Below are positions 30,328-40,106 of a DNA stretch of 64,000 bases, one piece after another. The stretch is from Bedellia somnulentella (lineage: Eukaryota > Arthropoda > Insecta > Lepidoptera > Bedelliidae). The notes under the pieces were generated by a model. It saw only the letters and a program-made list of their open reading frames with translations, ran no database searches and was not told the DNA's origin. Both the position numbers and the translations under genes were made by a program. Every line of letters starts with the position of its first letter. The first letter of the stretch is position 1. Location of the stretch: assembly GCA_963576735.1 (NCBI GenBank), contig OY755171.1:21612182-21676181 (forward strand), written 5' to 3'.

Positions 30328-33300
30328 TGGTATCTTTTAGATTCTCGCCTCTCCCATGGCCGAAAAAGAAAATATAAAATTTTAATGAGAGAGGCGGTTT
30401 TCCCCGACAAGAGCACAGTCGGTCGGGGTCAGGGAGTCAGGTTCAAGAACCGACGGACGATCCGAGCCGTATCAAGCAGCACCGCTTTCTGCATTTGTGC
30501 TGGAACCGACACGCCACAGAAATCCAACCGCCTCAAGTTGGTCGCGAGGCTGGTTGGAATTAACCCGTTCGCGGACAAAACAATTGGGATAATTTCAGTC
30601 GAGGTCACACCCCACATGTCGGTGATCTCGTGAGCCAGATCGAGATACTTCCGACGCTTCTCGGTTTCGGCTTTCACGAGACCCTCGTCATGTGGGATAG
30701 TGACATCCACTAGAAATACCTTCGACTGCGACCGATCCCATAGCACGATATCAGGCTTATTCGCTAGAATAGTCCTGTCCGTGATAACGGATCGGTCCCA
30801 ATAGATTTTGGCACGGTCGTTTTCTAGGATTGGCTCCGGCAGATACTTGTAATACGGCAGCCTCTGCTGCAAGAGTCCGTATTTCAGAGCGAGCTCCTGA
30901 TGTAGGATTTTGGCTGCTTGGTTGTGTCTGTGCAAGTACTCAGTGTTAGCAAGAGCCGAACAACCGGAAATAACATGCCTAAGTGACTCTCCGGGACGGC
31001 CACATGCTCGACAGATGTCTGTGGTACCGTCCTTTAGGATGTATTTCCGATAGTTCCGCGTCTTGATAACCTGGTCTTGTATTGCACAGACAAAACCTTC
31101 GGTTTCCCCAAAGAGGTCCCCGAAACGCAGCCAATGCAGGGAGGCTTTACGGTCCACGAAAGGTTCGTGAAGTACCTTGTAAAACCTCCCGTGCAGCTTC
31201 TTCTCTTTCCATACGGACTCCCGATCAGAGGTGCTATGTACCTCCGGGGTTCGCCAATCCTGTGAGGCCAACGATAAGGGAGTCAGTCCTTTATCACTAG
31301 CGACCACCTCTCCCCGAATACTATCATCCGTCATCGTCAAAAAATAGTTTCTGAGGTTGCATACCTCGCGGTTGTGCATGGTTTTGGCACTCAAGAGGCC
31401 TCGACCACCACACTTCCGCGGGATATACAATCTCATAACTGACGATCTCGGATAATGCATTCGATGAGAGGTCATCGTCGTGCGGACTCGTCTGTCCAGA
31501 GCGTCTAGTTCGGACTGAGTCCATCTGAGCACGCCAAACGTGTACATCAGTACAGGCATGACCCAGGAGTTAATGGCTCGGATCTTATTAACGCCTGACA
31601 AGTAGCTATTAAGCACACTTTTCAGGCGTTCATAAAACTCCTCGCAAACACCCTGTTTCACGACTGCCACCTTCACACCGATGGTTTGTGACATGCCCAG
31701 ATACCGGTATGTTTCAGCCTCGGAGAGTGCCCTCAAATGATTGGTGCCGACATCGACACCATCAGAGTGCACGACATGCCCCTTCTCAACATGAATGACC
31801 GCACACTTATCGACCCCGAGCTCCATCTTGACGGAACCACTGAAATCGTTAGTGATCGTCAGTAGCTCCGCCAATCTGTCAGCCGTGGGGGCGTAAAGCT
31901 TCAGGTCATCCATGTAAAGGAGATGAGGCAAGCGTGGTCCGCCTCTCCGAAACTGAAAGCCCGTCCCCGAATTCTCCAAGAGTGTGCTTAGAGGATTCAG
32001 GGCCAAGCAAAACCAAACTGGACTCAGGCAATCGCCCTGGAAAATCCCTCGCCTTATATCAATTTGGTCATCCGCGTCCGTCATCCGCTGGCCGTCTAAA
32101 CTCAGGATCGTTCTCCAGCACCCCATACACTGCCCGAGGAAGTGTCGAACTGTACCATAAATTTTGTACAGCTCGAGGACCCTCATGAGCCATGTATGAG
32201 GTACCGAATCGAACGCCTTCCTGTAGTCTATCCAGCCAGCGGAGAAGTTCCGACGGTTGCGTTTGACCAGTTTGCCTACGACCGCGTCGATGAGGAGCAG
32301 CTCCTTGCTACCGCGACTACCGCCCCTACATCCGTTCTGAGCTCCAGATATCACATTGTTATCAACAATGTGTTGAGTAATCTTGGAGCTCAGAACGGAT
32401 GTCAAGGTCTTGTAAATTGTACAAAGACAAGTAATGGGGCGGTATTGTGATGGATCCGCGGTAGCATCGCTCTTTGGAGCTAAATGAGTGACCCCAGTAG
32501 TTAAGAAGTTCGGGAGCGTCCCACTCTCGAGGGCACTTTGGAACTGACGGGCGAGAGTAGCGTGACAGCGCGTGAACCCCTTCAACCAGTAATGGTGCAA
32601 TCCGTCCGGCCCCGGACTTTTCCAGTTCGGAGCCTTACGGATCGCAGCCACCACATCCTCCTCGGATATGTTGACGGGGTTCATGGGCGCTATGGGCTCG
32701 CACGCTCCCTCGACCGCCTCGAACCATCGGCCCTCTTCGTGATCAACAGGCAGCGACCAAAGCCCACGCCAAAAGGCAACTACTTCGGCTTTTTCCGGTC
32801 GCTGACCTGTCGAAACCACATCGGGACGCTCCAAAGTTCTGTAGAACTTCTTCTGGTCACTCATGAAGAGACGATTCTGTTGGTACCTCTTTACCCTTTC
32901 AGAATATCGCCTAATTCGCTTACCCCAAGCAGCGATCTTCTGCTTCAGATCATCGATGCGCTCCACCAGTCTACAGGCAAACTCCGGTGAGTTGTCAAAG
33001 ACATTCTCACCAGGGAATGCCTCCCTGACGAAGCGCACCACCCTCGGCCTATTGTTGCCTGATCTGAAGCTGGTCAGTTTGCCGATGAGGACCCTGGCCC
33101 TTGTGATACGGCTTTCAATCCACCTCATCCAGGCTGGTCTAGTTCTAGTCCTGGGACTAGTACTGCCAGCCTGGCGGGAGCCACCAGCTCTTGTTGGCGG
33201 CATCCTGACGCCGACAAATTGACAGACTGTCATAGCGGCGCCAAAGAGAATTGAATCCGTATCCCAAAGGTCCATGCTGCTCTCTAAAAATGAGAGCAGC

Positions 33301-34233
33301 ATGTTATTGACGGCCTCAACGACATCCCGAACCTTGATGCTGAGAGGAACTCGGGGCAGCCTTGGCCTCCTTTCGAGAGGCACTTGGCGATATTCCAGGA
33401 TCGTCTCTTCGAGTGCACTCCTCACCAAATCCAAATCCAGGGAGACTGTTCCCCAATCGCTTTCCGCACCACCCACATCCAGCAGGTTCGCAATTGGCTC
33501 CCTCCGTACTTCCCGTTCAGGGACTGGAGGGAGAACCTGCAAAGGTGGCTCTTCGTCTAGCGGGGGAACAGCCTCGCGTCGCAATTGTTCGAGTTCGGTA
33601 GTGCTAAAAAGTTCTGAGCGCTGTATGTACCGAACTCGATCCGCCAGGTTTTGTTCTGTGACAGTCAAATTGGGCTCCAGCCGCAGAAATTCGCGGTACA
33701 TTGCTGCCCGATAACCCGTCCGTCCAGTTCTTGAACCCGAGGCCCTAATATAGGCCCGCATGGCATTCCTATTCATTTCGACCGTCCATGCCATGCGGCG
33801 CCTTGTTCCACCAGCGGCGGGCACCGACTGCCGGGACTGAGTTGCCCCAGTCCCAACCGATGCCAAGCCATCTGGTGGCTGAGGTGGTCGCGCAGACCGA
33901 CCAGGTGGTCGGGCCGGTCTGCGGCGGCTGGGGGACCGCATGCTGCCACGTCCAGCCCCAGCTCCAGACGTGCCCCTTCGATCACCCAAGGGAAGCGGCC
34001 CTATACGCTCATCATTATTATTACTTGCCATTATTATGATGAGCGAAGATTCACCCGGGGTTTCACTCACTTGCCCCGGGGAGACCGTTGTCACCCTATT
34101 CAGCGCTGGGACCAGTTTGTAGACACGGTCAACACCTACAAACTCAAGCGCAGACTATTTGCAAAGCCGGAATGGCAAACATATCATCCTGCCATTCCAA
34201 CAATGGGCGGTGGGGTCGTCACATCCCTACGCC
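30328..34233 (-). mobile_element. Dong/R4-like non-LTR retrotransposon copy 2, full length
   Basis: Complete-looking element: ~200-bp 5'UTR (34032-34233), a single ORF of 1200 codons and a ~100-bp 3'UTR ending GGCGAGAATCTAAAAG. It is flanked by TTATTATTATT at 30316-30327 and 34236-34246. One ORF with a C-terminal restriction-like endonuclease and insertion in TAA repeats are the features of Dong in the R4 clade. No internal stop or frameshift was seen. Confidence 0.9.
30429..34031 (-). CDS. Dong single ORF: RT with restriction-like endonuclease
   Basis: 1200-codon intact ORF. The start was taken at ATG 34031 (MASNNNDERIG) because the 21 codons upstream lack an ATG and open with GTG. Order: an Arg/Pro-rich N-terminus (about 10-80), a Myb-like helical region (MAWTVEMNRNAMRAYIRASG, about 80-140), then the RT with DYRKAFDS (D602), QGDCLSPVWF and catalytic YMDDLK (D708, D709). 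A CCHC finger follows (C1007, C1010, H1019, C1024), then the endonuclease KPD...D signature (D1094, D1109). It ends RRFLNLTP. The protein would nick TAA repeats and reverse-transcribe its own RNA there. No lesion is visible, so it may be active. Confidence 0.92.
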   Translation of the reverse strand: MASNNNDERIGPLPLGDRRGTSGAGAGRGSMRSPSRRRPARPPGRSARPPQPPDGLASVGTGATQSRQSVPAAGGTRRRMAWTVEMNRNAMRAYIRASGSRTGRTGYRAAMYREFLRLEPNLTVTEQNLADRVRYIQRSELFSTTELEQLRREAVPPLDEEPPLQVLPPVPEREVRREPIANLLDVGGAESDWGTVSLDLDLVRSALEETILEYRQVPLERRPRLPRVPLSIKVRDVVEAVNNMLLSFLESSMDLWDTDSILFGAAMTVCQFVGVRMPPTRAGGSRQAGSTSPRTRTRPAWMRWIESRITRARVLIGKLTSFRSGNNRPRVVRFVREAFPGENVFDNSPEFACRLVERIDDLKQKIAAWGKRIRRYSERVKRYQQNRLFMSDQKKFYRTLERPDVVSTGQRPEKAEVVAFWRGLWSLPVDHEEGRWFEAVEGACEPIAPMNPVNISEEDVVAAIRKAPNWKSPGPDGLHHYWLKGFTRCHATLARQFQSALESGTLPNFLTTGVTHLAPKSDATADPSQYRPITCLCTIYKTLTSVLSSKITQHIVDNNVISGAQNGCRGGSRGSKELLLIDAVVGKLVKRNRRNFSAGWIDYRKAFDSVPHTWLMRVLELYKIYGTVRHFLGQCMGCWRTILSLDGQRMTDADDQIDIRRGIFQGDCLSPVWFCLALNPLSTLLENSGTGFQFRRGGPRLPHLLYMDDLKLYAPTADRLAELLTITNDFSGSVKMELGVDKCAVIHVEKGHVVHSDGVDVGTNHLRALSEAETYRYLGMSQTIGVKVAVVKQGVCEEFYERLKSVLNSYLSGVNKIRAINSWVMPVLMYTFGVLRWTQSELDALDRRVRTTMTSHRMHYPRSSVMRLYIPRKCGGRGLLSAKTMHNREVCNLRNYFLTMTDDSIRGEVVASDKGLTPLSLASQDWRTPEVHSTSDRESVWKEKKLHGRFYKVLHEPFVDRKASLHWLRFGDLFGETEGFVCAIQDQVIKTRNYRKYILKDGTTDICRACGRPGESLRHVISGCSALANTEYLHRHNQAAKILHQELALKYGLLQQRLPYYKYLPEPILENDRAKIYWDRSVITDRTILANKPDIVLWDRSQSKVFLVDVTIPHDEGLVKAETEKRRKYLDLAHEITDMWGVTSTEIIPIVLSANGLIPTSLATNLRRLDFCGVSVPAQMQKAVLLDTARIVRRFLNLTP

Positions 34234-34246
34234 TTTTATTATTATT

Positions 34247-35157
34247 TCAAGAACACTTTTAGCTTCTCGCCTCTCCCATGGCCGAAACAGAAAATTAGAA
34301 TTTTAAATGGGAGAGGCGGTACTCCCCGACAAGAGCACAGTCGGTCGGGGTCAGGGAGTCAGGTTCAAGAACCGACGGACGATCCGAGCCGTATCGAGCA
34401 GCACCGCTTTCTGCATCTGTTCTGGAATCGACACGCCACAGAAATCCAACCGCCTCAAGTTGGTCGCGAGGCTGGTTGGAATTAACCCGTTCGCGGACAA
34501 CACAATTGGGATTATTTCTGTCGAAGTCACACCCCACATGTCGGTGATCTCGTGAGCCAGATCGAGATATTTCCGACGCTTCTCGGTGTCGGCTTTCACG
34601 AGACCCTCGTCATGAGGGATAGTGACATCCACTAGAAATACCCTCGACTGCGACCGATCCCATACCACGATATCAGGCTTATTCGCTAGAATAGTCCTGT
34701 CCGTGATAACGGATCGGTCCCAATAGATTTTGGCACGGTCGTTTTCTAGGATTGGCTCCGGCAGATACTTGTAATACGGCAACCTCTGTTGCAAGAGTCC
34801 GTATTTTAGAGCGAGCTCCTGATGCAGGATTTTGGCTGCTTGGTTGTGTCTGTGCAAGTACTCAGTGTTAGCAAGAGCCGAACAACCGGAAATAACATGC
34901 CTAAGTGACTCTCCGGGACGGCTACATGCTCGACAGATGTCTGTGGTACCGTCCTTTAGGATGTATTTCCGATAGTTCCGCGTCTTGATAACCTGGTCTT
35001 GTATTGCACAGACAAAACCTTCGGTTTCCCCAAAGAGGTCCCCGAAACGCAGCCAATGCAGGGAGGCTTTACGGTCCACGAAAGGTTCGTGAAGTACCTT
35101 GTAAAACCTCCCGTGCAGCTCCTTCTCTTTCCATACGGACTCCCGATCAGAGGTGCT
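34247..35157 (-). mobile_element. Dong copy 3, 5'-truncated
   Basis: Same orientation as copy 2 and directly 5' of it on the minus strand. It carries the 3'UTR and the last ~240 codons and is truncated in the region equivalent to position 31235 of copy 2. A short ATTGAGAGGTGG of unclear origin separates it from (TTA)n at 35171-35188. TTATTATTATT (34236-34246) lies between it and copy 2. Confidence 0.88.
34351..35157 (-). pseudogene. Dong ORF C-terminal fragment (copy 3)
   Basis: Contains DRKASLHWLRFGDLFGETEG, the finger CRACSRPGESLRHVISGC and the endonuclease KPDIVVWD...VDVTIP, and ends NLTP. Open but without the RT palm or a genuine start, so non-functional alone. It differs from copy 2 at scattered sites (for example CSRP versus CGRP). 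Confidence 0.85.
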
Positions 35158-35533
35158 TATTGAGAGGTGGTTATTATTATTATTATTATATTAGTAGTAT
35201 TGTAAGTACATTAGGTTAGATAGGATTAGCTTAAAACCATATTTCTTGGTATTTGATTTGAATTTAGAGTTAAGACAATTTAGTATTAGGGCGAGCATTT
35301 TCAATTATTGAAAATTATAGTTAAGTTCATAGAAGAACTGAATAGAATAGGTATATTTTGTTGTTGATAATCTTTTGTTTTTAGTCGAACGAATAGTAAG
35401 TTAATATTTTTTACTCCAGCACTAACCAATAATTAGTGCAATTAGTTCATAATCATACGTATAGTTTTAAGTTGTGAGTTTAATCAAGTACTGAGTACCT
35501 AAGTATAAAATTTTGAACAGACATTATAAAGTC

Positions 35534-37067
35534 ATGTCCGGAAGACGTCGTCGTGCGAACATAGGTCGTAGTACAGTGAATGCCAGAAGAGCACGTTCAG
35601 CAAGAGATGAAGAATCGTCAACGGAACGCGAGGCTCGCCTCAGCCAGCTCCGAGATAGAAATAGAACTGAGAGAGAAAGAGAATCCTCAATAGAGCGTGA
35701 GGCTCGCCGCAGCCAGGATCGGGTTAGACGTAGAGTTCAGAGAGCCAGAGAATCCTCTGTAGAGCATGAGGCTCGCCTCAGCCAGAATAGAAATCGAATA
35801 CAGAGAACGAGAGAATCAGCACAGACACATAGTAACCCTGAACAAAACGGACAACCGATCAGCCACAGATGGGTAAATAAAGAATATTCTGCCATGAATT
35901 ACGATCCTTTGATTTGTTGTTTGACAAGGATGATCGTATTGTGACCATAGGTACTATGTCAGTAGTGTGTGAATATTGTTTGGCATTGAAGTTCAAGGAC
36001 GAATCGAAATGTTTGTGTTGCTTACAAGGAAAAGTAAAATTAGAAGAAATTCTTCCTCCACCTGAACCACTTCACTCTCTGCTTACGGGTGATCATCCGA
36101 AATCCAAACAATTCATACGCAATATCCGCCGTTACAATAACGCATTTCAAATGACGTCTTTCAAAAGTAAGCAAGTTGTTGAGCGCGGTTTAATGCCTAC
36201 ATTTAAAATTCAAGGGCAAGTGTATCACTTGGCTGGGAGCTTGCTACCACTTCAACCAGATGATCACAAATTTCTGCAAATTTATTTTATTGCAGACCCA
36301 GATACACAAGCATCAACGCGGTGTTCGATTGTCGCACAGCCAATAGATATAGATTTGATCAGATCTCTTCAAGATATTTTACATTCTCATAACAGCTACA
36401 TTCAGTCTTTTAAAACTGCTATTGAGAGTGTTCCAGTAGATACTCCAGACTATAATGTAATCCATGCAAATAAAGTTCCTGTTGGAGAACACAGAGGGCG
36501 ATATAGTACCGTCCACGAGTGAAGTAGCAGTGGTAATAGCTGGACAGCAATTCGACAAAAGAGATATTGTGTTGCGCAGTCGTGATGATAATTTGCAAAA
36601 AAATATCAGAGTTACACAGATCTTATGACAGCTTACAATATCCTTTGATGCTATGTCGCGGAGAAGATGGTTATGCCATTAATGTTCCTCAAGTTGACCC
36701 AACCAGTAGTGCACCTCTGCGTAAGACAGTGTCGTGTATGAACTACTATTGCTACCGTATAATGACAAGACAAAACTATTTCAACTCTTTGCTTAGATAT
36801 GGAATGTTGACAAACCAATACTTTGTCGATCAATATGCGAAAAGTGAATCTGAGAGATTGGCTTACATTCGTAACAATCAAACTAAATTGAGAGCAGAAA
36901 ATTACGTTCACCTTCAGGATGCTTTACATGCGAATGAACACAGCAACAACATTGGACAGTTGGTTATTCTACCTTCATCATTCACAGGTGGACCTCGATA
37001 TTTACATGAAAAATCACAGGACGCAATGACTTATGTCAGACATTACGGTAAACCTGATTGTGTATAA
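35534..37067 (+). pseudogene. Helitron Rep/helicase, N-terminal part, frameshifted
   Basis: Starts ATG 35534 (MSGRRRRANIGRST) with three imperfect Arg/Ser/Glu-rich repeats of about 30 residues (RESSxExEARxSQxR). After a frameshift near 35905 comes FDKDDRIVTIGTMSVVCEYC, then the Helitron-like N domain (FKIQGQVYHLAGSLLPLQPD, KFLQIYFIADP). After further shifts near 36495 and 36595 the text resumes LQYPLMLCRGEDGYAI, YRIMTRQNYFN and ILPSSFTGGPRYLHEKSQDA, and stops at TYVRHYGKPDCV. The HUH/tyrosine Rep core and the helicase that would follow are missing. Three or more frameshifts make it a pseudogene. Confidence 0.85.
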
Positions 37068-37279
37068 GGACATTCTGTAGTAGGTATATTTTGCATTGCA
37101 CCCGTGCGAAGCCGGGGCGGGTCGCTAGTATTTTATAAATTGTTGTTGCATTACATCTTTAATTCTTCGAGCAGGAACGTAGCCCTGCCTCGAACGTAGT
37201 CATTATGCAATAATGCAAAGGCAATGAGTTTTCTTATTAAGGACTTGGCTTAATAACTTATGTATAGCATAAATAATAT

Positions 37280-37505
37280 ATCTTCTTCTTAAAGTGCCGC
37301 TCCATCACTGGAGGTTGGCAATCAGCTCTTTGTTCATGCATGTTCTGAACAATTCTTCCACGGTTTTTAAGCCGGTCCATTCTTTGATGTTGCACAACCA
37401 TGACATCTTCCTTCTTCCTAGCCTTCTTTTTCCTTCTATTTTTCATCATTATGGTGTGTAGTAGCGTGTAGCGTTCGTGCCGCAAAACGTGTCCCAAGTA
37501 AGAGA
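37280..37505 (-). mobile_element. RTE-like LINE C-terminal fragment
   Basis: Minus-strand frame reading YLGHVLRHERYTLLHTIMMK, then an Arg/Lys-rich segment and QRMDRLKNRGR. LGHVLR.ERY closes many RTE/BovB-type RT proteins. It lies ~150 bp beyond the Heli-1 end. Confidence 0.65.
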
Positions 37506-37544
37506 CTTTGCTAAAAATAATATATACGCTTCTTCAATTACAGA

Positions 37545-37642
37545 ATCAAACTTTCGCGCCGTATATCCCAATAAGTGATGGCAGAGGTACTAATATGTCT
37601 GACAATCACATAACATTATTGTCACCTGGTGTTCAGAGAGAA
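37545..37642 (-). mobile_element. SINE-B 3'-end fragment
   Basis: About 100 bp equivalent to the SINE-B tail (GGCAGAGGTACTAATA, CACCTGGTGTTCAGAG), 5'-truncated. Confidence 0.6.
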
Positions 37643-38374
37643 GAAATGGGGTACTGTTATTCTAAGGCAACACGTTACTCTTTACTCTAACTTTACTCAT
37701 AAACCAATCTAGTACTTGGCTACAAAGTAATAGACATCATTATATTGTGGCAAACGTTGTCTTGTCTATAAGATGTATATGTGTGGAAGTGACATGTATG
37801 GAAACGCCATGCAGCCTTGTTGGAAAATGGCACCGCTCTATGAAGGACATATATTGTTGGTATTCATAATAATTAAAACAGACCAAACATTGACAAAGAT
37901 GAGAAGAAATTAGTAGTTCTAGGTATTCGACATATATACTTTTGAAACATTTTAACAAGTGACTTTTATATCTCGTGATGTTCATAAGCTTCGATATGTC
38001 TGCTACCCCTTCGGTTATTTACGACGTGAAAGATTAGTTAAAGCAAGATTAATAGTTCAGTTGAAGACTGCTAGAAACAAAATTCAGAAGCTATTTATGA
38101 TCTATATTTTCTGGAATATTTTAGTTATATATGTTCTAGTTATGTAAAACTCAATGAACGATGAACGACACATTTCTTGCTTCGTTTGCTTTCATTTTGT
38201 ATAATTTTGTACAGGTGATTTACCTCGTAAAAGAAAATGTATTACGGAATAAGATAACGCTGCAATTTTCCTCAATTGAGATTCAAAATATTTCTCCGAG
38301 CTGTGACAAAGTATAAAATTTTGCACTAGCAATGCACTGGGGTTAAATAAATAAATTTATTTTATTTGCCTATT

Positions 38375-38605
38375 TCATATATATTTATACAGCTATAAAT
38401 CCCAAAAACGTGTAGCCAGCTCCTCAGAATTAACAATTTTATAGCCTCTTTTAGAAGTTACTTGGAGAAAAGATTAATGTGTGTGTAAAACTTGAATAAA
38501 AAGATTATCATTAGTGATAGGTCCCCAGCCACATCACCCACCAACCACTTAATAAGCCGGAAAAATGGAGTTGTACTATTCTAAGCTGAAATCACACAGC
38601 TGTCA
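38375..38605 (-). mobile_element. Diverged SINE-A copy
   Basis: Full-span but degenerate SINE-A (AGCTATAAATCCC, TAGGTCCCCAGCCACATCACC, GTACTATTCTAAGC). Confidence 0.6.
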
Positions 38606-38639
38606 TTTCTACGTTTGACAATACTGTCTATATCAGTGA

Positions 38640-38917
38640 AGTGGATATTTATCATGGTTGTTAACGGTGAGGGAAAACATCGTGAGGAAACCCACATGGC
38701 TGAGTTGTACTTAGTCATGTGATAGTGTATTCGTACAAAACGGCGATAGGCCTGCCCCCTATCTCGTGAGTACACTGTCTAAGCAAAACGTGGGTACCTT
38801 CTCTGGACACTAGATGGCGCTGCCATGTGAGTTCAGAAGTATTGGTACCTCTGCCAACCCCTTCGGGGATAAACAGCGTGAACGTTTATGTATGTTATGT
38901 TATGTATGGATATTTTT
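38640..38917 (+). mobile_element. SINE-B copy, 5'-truncated
   Basis: Begins in the SINE-B body at TTTATCATGGTTGTTAACGG and runs to GCGTGAACGTTTATG with a TTATG-type tail. The tRNA head is absent. Confidence 0.8.
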
Positions 38918-39674
38918 ATAGTTTAAAATGTTAAACTTGTCAGATGAGCACTGCACCGCGGTTGCTGAAGGAAGAATAACTTTGAAACCCAACAAAAGCG
39001 GTTTAAAGAAGTTTTGATAAAATTATAAAGCCACGTTGTGCGCGGACACCAACTATAAATTGCTAACTTACAAAATATCTGAAACTTTTATTACTATCCT
39101 ATCCAATACTATCCAAAATCTTTCTTACATACTTTCTACTATTATAAACTTTTCTTCTGTCTTGTTAAATTAGGACATACAGAATGATATGACTCAGTTT
39201 TACTTTCACTACTAAAGCAAATTTTCAATATGTTACGATAGTTTCGATAGACTAGTACTATTCACACCATTAATATAATACGGATGTCAGGATTTCGGTA
39301 GTTAATACAGTATAATTCGTCACCAAGCAATAGCCACTCAAACACAAAAATGTAGTATAATTGAATTTAAAAATTAAAAGCAATTTATAAAATGCACGGA
39401 GTATTTGGTAACACGAGATATCCATCGAACCTTACAAAAACCGTAGGAGGCATTCGAGATTATTCCGCATTGTCATAACGTGCGTCATATTTACGTTTGG
39501 ATGAATTATTCGCAACGGTTAGCCAGACTCATTCTTAATTCACTTCCGTAACGCTTCTTAAGCTTTTACCAACTATTCTATTCATATTGTTGCGATCAAT
39601 ATAAATCACTTGGAAATATAAATTGATTATAGGGTGTTGTTATGATTATAGATTATACTGATTGAATTCGTCTC

Positions 39675-39850
39675 GATATAGTTTCATATCCCAAAAAGAG
39701 GAAGCCAGAGCTCCTAGGAAGTTCCTTAGCCATTTTAGGAAGTTGAGAGAGAAAAAGGTTGGAAAATAAAATATAATTATTTTATTACCTCTTACCATAA
39801 CCCAGAAGAAGAATTGAGTTAGAGTTCTTGTAAGCCGACACTATTCGTGT
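39675..39850 (-). mobile_element. Very diverged SINE-A copy
   Basis: Recognisable order of SINE-A blocks: ATCCCAAAAAGAGGAAGCCAG, CCATTTTAGGAAGTTGAG, then GTAAGCCGACACTATTC. Confidence 0.45.
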
Positions 39851-40106
39851 CAAAACGATACATTTATATTTTAAAAAGACTTAACATTATAAGCACAAAC
39901 TCAACTTAGACTGATCCTATATTTGACTAAATTTATTTGATAATATCTTATTCAAAATGTATATTTAGCCATGACTGTTGAAAACGTATAAAAATATTCA
40001 CGATTATATACAAAACTTCTAATTTCATATAAGGTGGCTATGGGTTAACTTACTTGCATCTCAATCTCACAGCTAGTCGAGTAACGAGTACATGAACCCA
40101 TTCTTG

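Larger units (their letters stand above)
29537..37128 (+). mobile_element. Heli-1: Helitron with partial Rep/helicase gene, split by Dong
   Basis: The left end is TCAATACATAGTATAAAAC (29537), preceded by A. The right end is a GC hairpin (CCCGTGCGAAGCCGGGGCGG) then CTAG (37125-37128), followed by T. Between them: a 5' region with a TATA-like box, a Dong-filled TTA tract (30262-35190) and the N-terminal part of a Rep/helicase gene (35534-37067). A ~39-bp internal repeat (CTGAATAGAATA...) occurs on both sides of the Dong cluster (30218-30256, 35338-35376), tying the halves together. The Rep catalytic region and helicase are deleted, so the copy is non-autonomous. Confidence 0.78.
37643..40106. 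other. Unassigned stretch with scattered SINE relics
   Basis: Besides the SINE copies at 38375-38917 and 39675-39850, no gene or clear element is visible. Confidence 0.45.

Noticed and set aside
34029..34094. Upstream GTG start for the Dong ORF at 34094
   Set aside because: Not credible in a eukaryote; the first ATG in frame is at 34031.
31077..34555. Many plus-strand frames of 60-150 codons opposite Dong
   Set aside because: They are antisense shadows of the GC-richer Dong ORF and lack motifs or conserved starts.
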